A stretch of DNA of 64,000 nt from Planomicrobium soli (GCF_003014655.1 NZ_PYAT01000002.1:339496-403495), one strand, 5' to 3'. Positions 8,023-17,149 are shown, numbered from the stretch's first letter. Translations and numbers: made by a program. Notes: a model not told the origin generated them from the letters alone.

Positions 8023-9615
8023 TCAGGTTTCGGATGATCGAATGGGCTGGATTAGCGTTACCGGAAGCTTTCCTTTGATTTCCGTTTTTCCCGCCAGCAC
8101 TCTAGCTACTACATCTAAAGCAATCGGCGTAAATTCATACGTGCAAATCCGGCGGTTTGCTTCTGGAAATAAAGCCGCGTCGTAAGGTGCACGAGTGACA
8201 ACAACGTCTACGGGTTTGCCGCTGTCCATCAAGTAGGCGACAAGTTTTTGCTGCTTTGGAACTTTGAAAGCATTCGATGTGAGCACTACGATGTGATCAG
8301 CGGTTTTTGCTTTATCTGCAAGGGCAGCTTCCGCTTCTTCATAACGCGATAAATCAACTTCAAAAGCTTGAACGTCCCCATGAATCCTTTTTAGTTTTTC
8401 TGCTAATGCAGAATTGGCAATATGTAAATCTTCAACTATGGCAGAATACTCGTCTGATGGATAAACCATAAGAACCTTATCCTCTGCTTGAATAGGCTTA
8501 CCGTTTTCTCCGACTAATGTGATGCCATCCTGATAGATTGGTTTCATTTCTTCATAATGTGCTTGTGATCCAATAAAAGCTTCTATTCCATAGCTCTCTT
8601 CGATATTATCCCCAGACGCATTGCCGGAAATCATGCTTTCGATCCGCCCAGTCGATTGATCAATTTGCTGTTCTGGAATGTTGCCTTTTTCTACAGCATC
8701 TACTAATGCAAGGATAGCTTGTTCCTGTACGGCGTGACTATGCGATACCAATACTAAATCGACTCCAGCTTCCACCGCTTTCACACAGCCCTTTACCGTT
8801 CCAATACCGTTTATAATGGCATCCATCTCCATGCAATCTGTAACAATGACGCCATCAAATTCCAGCTCCTCCCGAAGCAGCCCCGTAATCACCGAGCGTG
8901 ATAATGTAGCTGGCAGATTCGGTTCTTTTTCCAGTGCCGGAAAATAGACATGGGCGGTCATGACCGCATCTGCTCCAGCGGCGGCACCTGCCTTGAATGG
9001 CACAAGCTCCACTTCATGAAGCCTTTTTAAATCATGGGCGATGACTGGCAGATCACGATGGGAATCCACCGCGGTATCGCCATGTCCCGGAAAATGTTTC
9101 AGTGTCGACATAACGCCCGCTTTTTTCATTCCCCACATGAACTGTTTGGCCATTTCTGCGACGCTTTCAGCTTCTTCCCCAAAAGAGCGGACTCCGATAA
9201 CTGGATTTTCGGGATTGTTGTTGATATCAGCAACAGGTGCCAGGTTCCAATTGATTCCCAATGCTTTGAGTTCTTTCCCTGTTAAGGCGCCTGCCTGGTA
9301 AGCATGCATTGGATTCTGGGTCGCGCCGAGCAGCATTGCACCGGGAATGGCTGTGGTTCCTTCACTGATTCTGCGTACGGTGCCGTTTTCCTGGTCAATA
9401 CAAATGAGCAGCGGCGTCTTATAACCGGCTGCTTTCGCTTCCTTCTGCAGATTTCTGGTAAGTGCTAAAATTTCTGAAGTGGTTCCGATATTGCGGACAA
9501 ACAATATGATGCCAGCAATATGATAAGTATGAATCAGGTGTTTAATTTCCTTGGATACAACCTTGCCATGGAACCCGGCAATAAATAAACGACCAACTTT
9601 CTTTTTTAGCGTCAT
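8023..9615 (-). CDS. nagZ: beta-N-acetylhexosaminidase, GH3 family (NagZ)
   Basis: Cleaves GlcNAc from GlcNAc-MurNAc or muropeptide fragments, supplying GlcNAc that the adjacent nag operon can use. The GH3 N-domain shows ICIDQENG, the NagZ signature KHFPGHGDTAVDSHRDLP with its catalytic His, and the nucleophile Asp in GVIVTDCMEMDA. About 190 C-terminal residues form the second domain typical of Gram-positive NagZ. No signal peptide is seen, unlike B. subtilis NagZ, so it is predicted cytoplasmic. I start at ATG 9615 (MTLKKKVGRLF), 6 nt after GAGGAGG; an ATG at 9621 and a longer frame to 9687 lack a better ribosome site. It has its own terminator and is not in the nag operon. Confidence 0.9.
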   Translation of the reverse strand: MTLKKKVGRLFIAGFHGKVVSKEIKHLIHTYHIAGIILFVRNIGTTSEILALTRNLQKEAKAAGYKTPLLICIDQENGTVRRISEGTTAIPGAMLLGATQNPMHAYQAGALTGKELKALGINWNLAPVADINNNPENPVIGVRSFGEEAESVAEMAKQFMWGMKKAGVMSTLKHFPGHGDTAVDSHRDLPVIAHDLKRLHEVELVPFKAGAAAGADAVMTAHVYFPALEKEPNLPATLSRSVITGLLREELEFDGVIVTDCMEMDAIINGIGTVKGCVKAVEAGVDLVLVSHSHAVQEQAILALVDAVEKGNIPEQQIDQSTGRIESMISGNASGDNIEESYGIEAFIGSQAHYEEMKPIYQDGITLVGENGKPIQAEDKVLMVYPSDEYSAIVEDLHIANSALAEKLKRIHGDVQAFEVDLSRYEEAEAALADKAKTADHIVVLTSNAFKVPKQQKLVAYLMDSGKPVDVVVTRAPYDAALFPEANRRICTYEFTPIALDVVARVLAGKTEIKGKLPVTLIQPIRSSET

Positions 9616-9800
9616 CTTCATCCTCCTCAGATCTTCTAGCAAATTAGCCAGAATGGAATTGTCCAAGCGCAAACGCAGTCCGATCACCCAGCTGCCTTAG
9701 TGCCCTCCTACTTTTTTATTTGTTAAACCTATTATAAGTTGTTCCACCATTTCTTCAACTCCACTTTAATGATCCTGCTGGTATGTCTATAGCTTTCTCT

Positions 9801-9842
9801 AAAAAAGGCGGAAAAAGCAATCGCTGCTTTTTCCGCCTTTCT
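9801..9842 (-). terminator. terminator after rtcB
   Basis: AAAGGCGGAAAAAGCA / TGCTTTTTCCGCCTTT hairpin with T-run on the minus strand, just past the rtcB stop. Confidence 0.8.
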
Positions 9843-9846
9843 TCAT

Positions 9847-11055
9847 TTAATCTTTATACGGATCCAACTCGTTGGCACCAGCCATACAGACGCCAATCGG
9901 CTTCAATACATGCAGCACCTCGATCGTTTCTTTATGGGCATCAAGCACTGTCTGAAGCTTCCGGTAAACGAACGGACTTTCGTCGGTGCCCGCTCCTCGC
10001 AGTTCGACGCCGTACGATTTGACGGCCCGGTACATTTGCTTTTCGGTGATTTGGCCGCCTGAACGCTGGCGGGTTTTCCAGTTCATCTTGCCGGCTGCCT
10101 GGGTACGGCTCATGATGCGGCCGGCCCCGTGCACGGTGCTGCTAAATGCGTTGGTCGTTGCTTCGGTGTCTTTTCCTTGGACAATAACGGAAATATCGCC
10201 CATGCTGCCGCCAATGAAGCCGAGCTGGCCAGCTGCTGATGGTGTCGCCCCTTTTCTGACAACAATGGTGTCTTCGCCGAAATGATTTTCTTTCCAGGCG
10301 AAATTGTGGTGGTTGTGGACTGAGAATACAGGCTCAGCGCCTAAAATCGACAGCACTTGGTCAGCCACGTAATCCCGGCCAGCGTATGCATAGCGGCCGG
10401 CCAGCGTCATCGCACGGTAATACATGTCGCCGACTTCCGAATCCAAATCGAGCAAGGTCGGCGCTTGTTCCATGCTTTCGCCCGGAGCTTTGCCGGAAAA
10501 CTCGCGGCCGTTCGCCAAGTTCAAAAATCCGCTGGCTGTTTTATGGCCGAAGCCCCGGCTGCCGAAGTGATTCGCCACCCAGACTTCCTGCGTATCTTCG
10601 TCGATGAGCAGGTCGACATAGTGGTTGCCAGAACCGACTGTCCCAAGTTGCTCGATCGCCAGCTTTTTCAATTTGTCATGCTCTTGTTGGCCGATCTGTT
10701 GGTAAACGTTCCAATCGGGATCGTCAAACAACTCGTGGTCGACCCGTTCCTTGTTTTTGCGGCCAATGCCAAAGGAAATTTTTGCGTTGATGGCATCCAT
10801 GATCTGCGGCAAATCCTTTTTAACGTCAGTGTATTTCAGGTTTGTTTTCACGGCTTTGTTGCCGCAAGCGATATCGTAGCCGACACCAGACGGCGAAATC
10901 TGGCGGTCGTAAACCACTACGCCTCCCACCGGCTGGCTATAGCCGTAATGGCCGTCCGCACACAGCACCCCTCCCAACACTTGGCCGGTATTTAAGCAGT
11001 TCTGGAATTGCCGCAATGTTTGTTCTTCGTGTTCACCAAAAATGGTCGTTTTCAT
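9847..11055 (-). CDS. rtcB: RtcB-family RNA ligase
   Basis: GTP- and Mn-dependent ligase joining RNA 2',3'-cyclic or 3'-phosphate to 5'-OH ends, used in RNA repair. The 402-residue protein has the family metal and GMP-binding motifs: GVGYDIACGNKAV (metal Cys), GSGNHYVDL, HNHHNFAW, GSMGDISVIVQG and STVHGAGRIMSRTQA (guanylylated His). The start is ATG 11055 after GGGAGGAACAGG; the longer frame to 11148 overlaps the small ORF in front. Its role in a bacillus is not fixed. No RtcA, RtcR or archease is adjacent; the only linked gene is the 43-codon ORF 20 nt upstream. Confidence 0.9.
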   Translation of the reverse strand: MKTTIFGEHEEQTLRQFQNCLNTGQVLGGVLCADGHYGYSQPVGGVVVYDRQISPSGVGYDIACGNKAVKTNLKYTDVKKDLPQIMDAINAKISFGIGRKNKERVDHELFDDPDWNVYQQIGQQEHDKLKKLAIEQLGTVGSGNHYVDLLIDEDTQEVWVANHFGSRGFGHKTASGFLNLANGREFSGKAPGESMEQAPTLLDLDSEVGDMYYRAMTLAGRYAYAGRDYVADQVLSILGAEPVFSVHNHHNFAWKENHFGEDTIVVRKGATPSAAGQLGFIGGSMGDISVIVQGKDTEATTNAFSSTVHGAGRIMSRTQAAGKMNWKTRQRSGGQITEKQMYRAVKSYGVELRGAGTDESPFVYRKLQTVLDAHKETIEVLHVLKPIGVCMAGANELDPYKD

Positions 11056-11075
11056 CCTGTTCCTCCCAACAATTC

Positions 11076-11207
11076 TTACGAAACGTCTTTTACTATTCTT
11101 ACGATTACCCTCGGAATGAGCATGGTAATCTCCCGTAAAATAACCCATGCTTCAATAATGACTTCCGGTATCCACGACCGGTCTTTCTTCTTTCGCCCTA
11201 TTTCCAT
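11076..11207 (-). CDS. small ORF (43 aa) in front of rtcB, unknown
   Basis: A short minus-strand frame with ATG at 11207 preceded by GGAGGG at a good distance and a TAA at 11078-11076, 20 nt before the rtcB start. The product begins MEIGRKKKDRSWIPEV and continues as a hydrophobic or amphipathic segment (IIEAWVILREITMLIP) with a basic tail. I do not recognise it. The strong ribosome site and tight coupling suggest a real gene or a translated leader for rtcB; chance cannot be excluded at this length. Confidence 0.5.
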   Translation of the reverse strand: MEIGRKKKDRSWIPEVIIEAWVILREITMLIPRVIVRIVKDVS

Positions 11208-11285
11208 GTAAATCCCTCCGTTTCTTCTTCACTTGTTATTCCTTACGAAACTTTCCGCTAAAAGTTTCAACTGCCGGCAAAAATA

Positions 11286-11334
11286 AAAAGAGTTCAGCCC
11301 CTGGCTCGAAAGCCAGGGGCCGAACTCTTTTTTC
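11286..11334. terminator. strong terminator after the aldehyde dehydrogenase gene
   Basis: Long stem AAAAGAGTTC-GGCCCCTGGCT / AGCCAGGGG-CGAACTCTTTTTT with T-runs on both strands. It separates the aldehyde dehydrogenase gene (ends 11340) from the rtcB unit. Confidence 0.85.
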
Positions 11335-11339
11335 CTTCC

Positions 11340-12812
11340 TTATTTTAATCCTTCAATAAACGGACCGTAATCGCGCGGAGTATGCTGGACCGAAATCCAC
11401 TTCATCGTCGTGAATTCCTCCAACACCCAATCCCCGTTGAAACGGCCGAGCCCGGATTCTTTCTCGCCGCCAAACGGCACATGGGCTTCATCGTTGACCG
11501 GCTGGTCGTTGACGTGGATCATTCCTGTATAAACTTTATGCGCAAGCTTCGTGCCGCGTTCAATATTGGTGGAATGGATTGCCCCGCTCAAGCCATACGG
11601 GAAAGCATTGACCATATCTGCCGCTTCCTGGTCGCTGTCAAACGGAATCAATATAGCGACAGGCCCAAAGATTTCATTTTCGGCAATCGGCATGCTGTTT
11701 GTTCCGCCACCCAAAACGGTCGGCTGCAAAACATTGCCATCCCGCTCTCCGCCCAGAAGAACTTCTGCGCCTTGTTCGACACTTGCTTTGATGTCGTCCA
11801 TAATGCGGTCAACTTGGCCGCTGTTGATAAGCGGCCCGACATGCGTATCTTGGTCGGCCGGGTTGCCATATTTCAGTTTCTTCGCCCGTTCGACAAACAA
11901 CTTGGCAAATTCATCATAGCGGTCCTTGTGGACAAGGATTCGATTGGTCGCCATACAGATTTGCCCTTGATGGTAAAACTTACCGAAGAGCGCTGAATCG
12001 ACTGCGTAATCAATATCGGCATCATCCAATACTAAAAAGGCATTATTGCCTCCAAGTTCCAAAGCGGTTTTCTTCAAGCTGCCGCCTGCCAGTTCGCCAA
12101 TGTGCTTGCCGACCGGCGTTGAGCCGGTAAAAGAGATCAAGCGAGGAATCGGGTGTTTGACGATGTCGTCCCCGATTTCCGATCCGCGGCCGACAATGAC
12201 ATTCAGCAACCCTTTTGGCAAGCCCGCCGCTTCGAAAATGCTGGCGAAGATCAAGCCGCCTGTGACCGGCGTATCCGTCGCCGGCTTAATGACTACGCCG
12301 TTACCAGTCGCCAGTGCCGGAGCAACAGAGCGCATCGCCAAATGGAACGGGAAGTTCCAAGGACTGATAACGCCGATAACGCCAATCGGGTTGCGGTAGA
12401 TGCGGTTTTCCTTTCCAGCTGTTTGCGACGGCAGGATTTTCCCTTCCATCTTAAACGGGAACGTCGCCACTTCTTTTACAACGTTCAAAGCCGCGCCGAA
12501 TTCAGTCGCCGCTTTCATATACGTGCTGCCTGCTTCTTTGATCAGCCAGTCAATGATCAGTTCTTTGTTTTCGCTCATCACGTCTACAACTTTTTCCAAA
12601 ACCGCGCGCTTGTTTTGTGGAAGTTCATTCACCCATTCCGCTTGCGCTTTTGCCGCAGCTTGATAAGCGCGATCCAAATCTTCTTTGTCCGCCGCTTGAA
12701 TGGTAACGAGTTCCTCTCCTGAAAACGGATTCGTGTTTTTCATCATATTTTCGCTTGATCCATTTTGCCATTGTCCATCAAAATAAAGCTTTGTAAAGTC
12801 CGTGTTTATCAT
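11340..12812 (-). CDS. NAD(P)-dependent aldehyde dehydrogenase
   Basis: Oxidises an aldehyde to the acid. The 490 residues show SPWNFPFHLAMRSV, the Rossmann FTGSTPVGKHIG, the general-base Glu in LELGGNNAFLVLDDAD, the catalytic Cys in HQGQICMATNR and ENEIFGPVA. By overall look it belongs with the aromatic/benzaldehyde-vanillin type group rather than betaine or succinate-semialdehyde enzymes, but the substrate is not determined. It is monocistronic between a repeat-filled intergenic stretch and a strong terminator. The Shine-Dalgarno AAAGGAGAGG precedes ATG 12812. Confidence 0.88.
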   Translation of the reverse strand: MINTDFTKLYFDGQWQNGSSENMMKNTNPFSGEELVTIQAADKEDLDRAYQAAAKAQAEWVNELPQNKRAVLEKVVDVMSENKELIIDWLIKEAGSTYMKAATEFGAALNVVKEVATFPFKMEGKILPSQTAGKENRIYRNPIGVIGVISPWNFPFHLAMRSVAPALATGNGVVIKPATDTPVTGGLIFASIFEAAGLPKGLLNVIVGRGSEIGDDIVKHPIPRLISFTGSTPVGKHIGELAGGSLKKTALELGGNNAFLVLDDADIDYAVDSALFGKFYHQGQICMATNRILVHKDRYDEFAKLFVERAKKLKYGNPADQDTHVGPLINSGQVDRIMDDIKASVEQGAEVLLGGERDGNVLQPTVLGGGTNSMPIAENEIFGPVAILIPFDSDQEAADMVNAFPYGLSGAIHSTNIERGTKLAHKVYTGMIHVNDQPVNDEAHVPFGGEKESGLGRFNGDWVLEEFTTMKWISVQHTPRDYGPFIEGLK

Positions 12813-12863
12813 TCGGTAAACCTCTCCTTTTGGTCTGTATAAGTTGAACTAACAATCTTTCAC

Positions 12864-13152
12864 TATTGATATTCCACAAAACAGCTGCGAAGCCATTGGG
12901 CGAAGTTTTTTCGGTCAATGGCTTTGCGACGAAGCGCGCAGCGATGCAGGAGCATATGTTTTTAATGCCGCAGGCGTCTCCGCTGTTTTGCTCCATATCT
13001 AATATAGCCCTGCAAAAACTGTTAGAGTTTCCTGGTTTCAATGAGCTTACCCAGCGCCGGCGCGTCCAGGGGCTAGACGGAGCTATGAGACGAGTGGTCT
13101 TCTCGGCTCATAGCGGGAGTCATGCCCAAAGCGCCCGAAGCGGTATATGAAA
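12864..13152. repeat. palindromic intergenic repeat block
   Basis: This gene-free stretch is GC-richer than its surroundings and full of inverted repeats. Examples are GCGAAGCCATTG...CAATGGCTTTGC near 12889-12929 and GAGACGAGT...ACTCGTCTC-like pairs with CTATGAG/CTCATAG near 13081-13115. On the minus strand it carries GTCTAGCCCCTGG and GGAGACGCCTGCGG, which resemble dispersed repeats I know from Bacillaceae genomes. Short frames cross it on both strands, but none has a ribosome site or protein-like composition. Confidence 0.5.
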
Positions 13153-13185
13153 TGATGATTCTTAAGTTCAACTTATCTAGCATTA

Positions 13186-13926
13186 TTAGTTTGGCTGTTG
13201 CCGTGGCCGAATCAGGATTTCATTAACGTCTACATGCGCCGGCTGCTCTACCGCATAAACGATTGCCCGCGCAATATCTGTCGCTTGCAGGGGTTCCATG
13301 GCGCTTCTGCTTCTGAAATTAGAAAGAACGTCTTCGTCGGTTATCGTATTCCGAAGTTCAGTCTCAACCGCACCTGGAGAAACGATTGTTGCGCGGATAT
13401 TCAGCTGAGGGTCGATTTCTTTCCTTAATCCCTCTGTGATGGCACGTACCGCAAACTTCGTTCCGCTGTAAACGGCGCTTCCCGGTGATACGACATGTCC
13501 TGCAACTGAGGCGACATTGATAATATGCCCTTCTTTTTGTTCTTCCATATGAGGAAGAACAGCCGCAATCCCATACAGGACCCCTTTAATATTCACATCA
13601 ACCATCCGGTCCCATTCATCGATTTTCAATTTGTTCAAATAAGACAGCGGCATCAGCCCAGCATTGTTGACAAGAACATTGATCTGCCCGAAATGCTCAA
13701 GGGCCGCTTCTGCCAATGCTTTCATCTCAGCGGCAGAAGTCACGTCGGTCACTTTATACTCAGCCCGTCCGCCCGCTTTCTCGATTTCTTTTTTCAACTC
13801 GATCAAACGGTCTTCCCGCCGGGCCGCCAGCATGACGCCAAATCCTTTTTTCGCCATTTCTCTAGCCGTTGCTTGTCCAATTCCACTGCTCGCACCTGTA
13901 ATGATTGCCGATTTCACTTTCTCCAT
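13186..13926 (-). CDS. SDR-family NAD(P)-dependent oxidoreductase
   Basis: A classical short-chain dehydrogenase of 246 residues: cofactor site TGASSGIGQATA, NNAGLMPL, the Ser region INVASVAGH and the catalytic YSGTKFAV. The Arg-Arg after the beta2 strand (AARREDR) favours NADPH. It resembles YdfG-type serine/3-hydroxy acid dehydrogenases, but the substrate is unknown. It is transcribed divergently from the MDR reductase at 14144, with 217 nt between them for both promoters. Confidence 0.85.
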   Translation of the reverse strand: MEKVKSAIITGASSGIGQATAREMAKKGFGVMLAARREDRLIELKKEIEKAGGRAEYKVTDVTSAAEMKALAEAALEHFGQINVLVNNAGLMPLSYLNKLKIDEWDRMVDVNIKGVLYGIAAVLPHMEEQKEGHIINVASVAGHVVSPGSAVYSGTKFAVRAITEGLRKEIDPQLNIRATIVSPGAVETELRNTITDEDVLSNFRSRSAMEPLQATDIARAIVYAVEQPAHVDVNEILIRPRQQPN

Positions 13927-14143
13927 CTACAGCCATCTCCATTTCTGTCAGTAGACTTTAAAAATTCATGCCACTCTTTCTGTACCCTTCTCTGAACGGG
14001 GCTAAAACTAAAGGGGATCCACTCAAAACTGATATGGGAGAACTATCCATATCCGTTGACCTTCTTTCTTCCTGAGTGTTACGCTTTGCTCGAGTGCTCC
14101 GTTCGTTTGTAAAAATTAATAAATTATTTGAGGAGGAATTGCA

Positions 14144-15169
14144 TTGGTTCCAACAAAGCAAAAAGAAATCCATTTGGCGAACCGCCCGAAAGGCATGCCA
14201 ACGAACGATGATTTTGAATTTGTCGAACAAGACATCCCTACACTTGAAGAAAACCAAGTTTTACTGCGCACGCTCTATCTATCGGTCGATCCGTATATGC
14301 GCGGACGCATGCAGGATGCCAAATCCTATATTGCGCCGTTTCAGCTGCATAAAGCGATTGTCGGCGGAGGAATAGCGGAAGTGGTCGAATCGCGATCAGA
14401 AAAATTCAAGCAAGGCGACATTGTCACCGGAAGCTTGAAATGGGCTGAATACAGCCGGATGAGCGACCAGAAAGTCCGTAAAATCGATCCAGCTTCAGCG
14501 CCTGTTACAACGCATCTGGGTATTCTCGGCATGACCGGGCTTACTGCCTATTTCGGCTTGCTTGATATCGGCAAACCGCAGCCTGGTGAAACGGTCGTCG
14601 TTTCCGGAGCAGCGGGCGCTGTCGGTTCGGCAGTTGGACAAATCGCAAAAATTAAAGGCACCCGCGTCGTCGGCATTGCCGGCAGCGACGAAAAAATCGC
14701 TTTCTTAAAAGAGGAACTCGGATTTGACGAAGCGGTCAATTATAAAAAAGAAACATTTGCCGAGGACTTGGCAAATGCTGTGCCAAACGGAGTTGATGTA
14801 TATTTTGACAACGTCGGCGGTCCCGTCACCGATGAAGTGTTCAAGCTGTTGAACACGAATGCCCGCATTCCTTTATGCGGAGCAATTTCTTCTTATAATA
14901 AAGAAGAAGATCTCGGCCCTCGTCTTCAATCCTATATGATAAAAACGAGCGCATTGATGAAAGGCTTTACCGTCGGCAATTACGCGGCCGACTTTGAAAA
15001 CGGTTCGAAACAACTTGCCGCTTGGCTCCAAGAAGGCAAACTGAAATACGAAGAAACGATTGTTGAAGGCTTCGACAAAACTCCGGATGCGTTTCTCGAC
15101 CTTTTCAAAGGAACCAATATTGGCAAACTGCTCGTCAAAGTGGCTGACCCGGAATATGCCAAGTTATAA
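14144..15169 (+). CDS. MDR-family NADP-dependent oxidoreductase (YfmJ/CurA-like)
   Basis: Zinc-independent medium-chain reductase of the leukotriene B4 12-hydroxydehydrogenase / CurA group, which reduces the double bond of alpha,beta-unsaturated ketones or aldehydes. Visible motifs are YLSVDPYMRGRM (family hallmark), LGMTGLTAYFGL and the cofactor loop VSGAAGAVGSAVGQIA. The 341-residue length is normal. The start is TTG 14144 preceded by GAGGAGG at 7 nt. It is followed directly by its own terminator. With the SDR and aldehyde dehydrogenase nearby, a role in detoxifying reactive carbonyls is plausible, but this is inference. Confidence 0.88.
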   Translation: MVPTKQKEIHLANRPKGMPTNDDFEFVEQDIPTLEENQVLLRTLYLSVDPYMRGRMQDAKSYIAPFQLHKAIVGGGIAEVVESRSEKFKQGDIVTGSLKWAEYSRMSDQKVRKIDPASAPVTTHLGILGMTGLTAYFGLLDIGKPQPGETVVVSGAAGAVGSAVGQIAKIKGTRVVGIAGSDEKIAFLKEELGFDEAVNYKKETFAEDLANAVPNGVDVYFDNVGGPVTDEVFKLLNTNARIPLCGAISSYNKEEDLGPRLQSYMIKTSALMKGFTVGNYAADFENGSKQLAAWLQEGKLKYEETIVEGFDKTPDAFLDLFKGTNIGKLLVKVADPEYAKL

Positions 15170-15175
15170 CGAGAT

Positions 15176-15208
15176 AAAAAAACCCGTCATTTTATGACGG
15201 GTTTTCTT
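15176..15208 (+). terminator. terminator after the MDR gene
   Basis: AACCCGTCA / TGACGGGTTTTCTT hairpin, 8 nt after the stop. Confidence 0.85.
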
Positions 15209-15362
15209 CTCATATGATTTTGTTACAGGCTTTTTAGTAATTTCTTTTAAAGAAAGGAATTAGCGGTGATTTTTCTGAGTTTGGATTATAATGGAACATA
15301 ACAAACCCATTCTTGGTCTATGTCACGAGTACACAAGTCTGAATCCACTTGGAGGAGATGTT

Positions 15363-15833
15363 ATGACCGAAGAACAGTTGCTGGATGTAAAAGATGACCG
15401 CACTTATTTTGTGTATCTTACGAACCGGCAAAATCCATTTTCCATGTTCGAACGGAACATAGCAGATATTTTAGAACGGATGCATGATGAAATTGAGACA
15501 GGCTCCACCAACCTTTGGGTCATGAAACGCATCGGCATTGTCCATTGCCCGGAAACCCTATCTTATTTTCCGGATAATGAATTGATCGTCGAAGGTAAAA
15601 CCATTTACGACAAGCCGCAGGAACAACCTTATTTAACTTTCTTATTCTCCAAAAATGTACCGGCTTCTCCAAGTTTGCTTTCCTCGCATGAGGCGATTGC
15701 TCATCATGCGTCGTTTGAAAACGCAGCCGAATTTTCTGCAGAAAAAATTCAATCGATGAAGTTGCGCCATCCGGAACTCGAATTCTCAATCTTGTGCGCT
15801 AAACTGCTTTATGACATCGATTGGCATCAATAA
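15363..15833 (+). CDS. hypothetical protein (156 aa)
   Basis: Start taken at ATG 15363, which has GGAGGAGATGTT directly upstream; the longer frame from 15291 lacks a ribosome site. The product begins MTEEQLLDVKDD and is soluble and mixed alpha/beta in character, with an acidic N-terminus and a short Cys/His-containing stretch (IGIVHCPETLSYFP). There is no signal peptide or membrane segment. I do not recognise the family. It is monocistronic, with terminators on both sides and a convergent neighbour. Confidence 0.65.
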   Translation: MTEEQLLDVKDDRTYFVYLTNRQNPFSMFERNIADILERMHDEIETGSTNLWVMKRIGIVHCPETLSYFPDNELIVEGKTIYDKPQEQPYLTFLFSKNVPASPSLLSSHEAIAHHASFENAAEFSAEKIQSMKLRHPELEFSILCAKLLYDIDWHQ

Positions 15834-15884
15834 AAAGGTGAGCGCTGGCTTGTTTTTCAACAAGCAGCAGCTCACCTTTTTGTG
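15832..15884. terminator. bidirectional terminator between convergent genes
   Basis: AAAAAGGTGAGC-GCTG-CTTGTT / AACAAG-CAGC-AGCTCACCTTTTT, with T-runs at both ends. It serves the plus-strand gene ending at 15833 and, beyond array B, the minus-strand LLM gene ending at 16022. Confidence 0.8.
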
Positions 15885-15907
15885 TAGTCGCTTACCAAAA
15901 TTTTCTT

Positions 15908-16019
15908 CATGAAGTTTTTTTGTTCTTTCATGAAGTTTTTCCGTTCTTACATGATTTATTAAAGCATTCACATGAACTTTCAAAACCGTTACATGAACCA
16001 TTTCACTTCTAACATGATA
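15908..16019 (-). repeat. 21-nt periodic CATGAAC array, copy B
   Basis: Six cores at 15908, 15929, 15950, 15971, 15992 and 16013 (CATGAAG, CATGAAG, CATGATT, CATGAAC, CATGAAC, CATGATA), every step exactly 21 nt. The minus-strand phase is open: HVRSEMV / HVTVLKV / HVNALIN / HVRTEKL / HERTKKL / HEENFGK. The array begins 3 nt after the stop of the LLM oxidoreductase gene and ends before the shared terminator, so it would form the 3' untranslated region of that mRNA. Confidence 0.8.
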
Positions 16020-16021
16020 AA

Positions 16022-17020
16022 CTACAACCGAAACGCTTGTGCCAAGAGTTCAATCTCATTCATCCGGCTGTCTGCTCCGGCAATGCTTGGAATAACCGTA
16101 ATCTCATCCGCTGCATAGATTGCAGCGATTCGCTCGATTTCCCCTTTAACATATGCAGCATCTCCAACAATCATCCGTTTTCGGTTGCGAGTTACTCTTT
16201 CTTGTTCCGACGCACTGAAACCTCGTTTCTTCGCCGTTTCAATGGATGGGTAATACGGCGGCGGTGTAGCCGACTCCACAAACAGCAGCCATAAGTCGAA
16301 CGCCTTGGCGAGATCTTCCGCCTGCTCCGCCGTCTCTGCGACAATTGCAAAAACCGCAATCATCACTTTCGGCTCATCCAATAACTTAGATGGTTGAAAA
16401 TGCTTCCGGTAAGCATCGACCGCTTCTACGCCCGCAATAGACGGCTTAGCGAAATGCGCATAAGCAAATGCCATCCCGTTGGCTGCAGCGATTTCCGCAC
16501 TTTCTCCGCCGGTTCCAAGCATCCACATCTCCGGCGCCGTTTCCGTAATCGGTGTGGCAATCAATTCCTGAAAGCGATGCTCGGTTATTTTGTCGTCGGT
16601 GAAATATTTTTGCAGATCCTGCACTTGCTGCTCGTAGGAAATCTTAATTCCTTTCGACTCGTTCAGCGCCTGGTTCACTATCCGGAAACTCCGCGAACGC
16701 CCGATTCCAAGATCGATCCGGTTCGGATGGAGCGCTTCAAGCATCCGGAAATTCTCCGCTACTTTATACGGGCTGTAATTCGGCAGCATCACGCCGCCAG
16801 ATCCAATGCGGATGTTCTTTGTTGATGTCGCCAAATGCATCATCAGCATTTCCGGCGTACTGCCCGCAACAGAAAATACCTGGTGATGCTCCGCCACCCA
16901 AAACCGATGATAGCCAAGAGCCTCTGCCCGCTGCGCCAGCTGCGTCGTTTGCAGCAGCGCCTCTCTCGCCGTTCCGCCCTCATCAATCGGGGAATAATCC
17001 AAAATATTCAATACAACCAT
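16022..17020 (-). CDS. LLM-class (luciferase-like) flavin-dependent oxidoreductase
   Basis: A 332-residue member of the bacterial luciferase-like superfamily (YwcH/MsnO8-type group). Family features are LDYSPIDEGGTAREAL at the N-terminus, YHRFWVAEHHQ, IRIGSGGVMLPNYSP and LGIGRSRSF. It probably uses reduced flavin and oxygen to oxidise a small molecule; the substrate is unknown. It is a single gene with AAGGAGG before ATG 17020, an array of 21-nt repeats on each side, and no flavin reductase next to it. Confidence 0.88.
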   Translation of the reverse strand: MVVLNILDYSPIDEGGTAREALLQTTQLAQRAEALGYHRFWVAEHHQVFSVAGSTPEMLMMHLATSTKNIRIGSGGVMLPNYSPYKVAENFRMLEALHPNRIDLGIGRSRSFRIVNQALNESKGIKISYEQQVQDLQKYFTDDKITEHRFQELIATPITETAPEMWMLGTGGESAEIAAANGMAFAYAHFAKPSIAGVEAVDAYRKHFQPSKLLDEPKVMIAVFAIVAETAEQAEDLAKAFDLWLLFVESATPPPYYPSIETAKKRGFSASEQERVTRNRKRMIVGDAAYVKGEIERIAAIYAADEITVIPSIAGADSRMNEIELLAQAFRL

Positions 17021-17149
17021 AATGTCCTCCTTGCTGGTTCCACTCGTTTATCGGATACATACATTCTCAAGAATAAGTGTATCACTCCTAAACAAAATAA
17101 AAAGCGATGCAACTTTGCGGAACAGCGAAGCGGCTGCCAATATTTTCTT

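Noticed and set aside
12866..13150. 94-codon plus-strand ORF and its minus-strand counterpart
   Set aside because: They lie within the palindromic repeat block, with no ribosome site and composition driven by the repeats.
15786..16001. 71-codon ORF over array B
   Set aside because: Same situation as A2; it also runs through a terminator hairpin.
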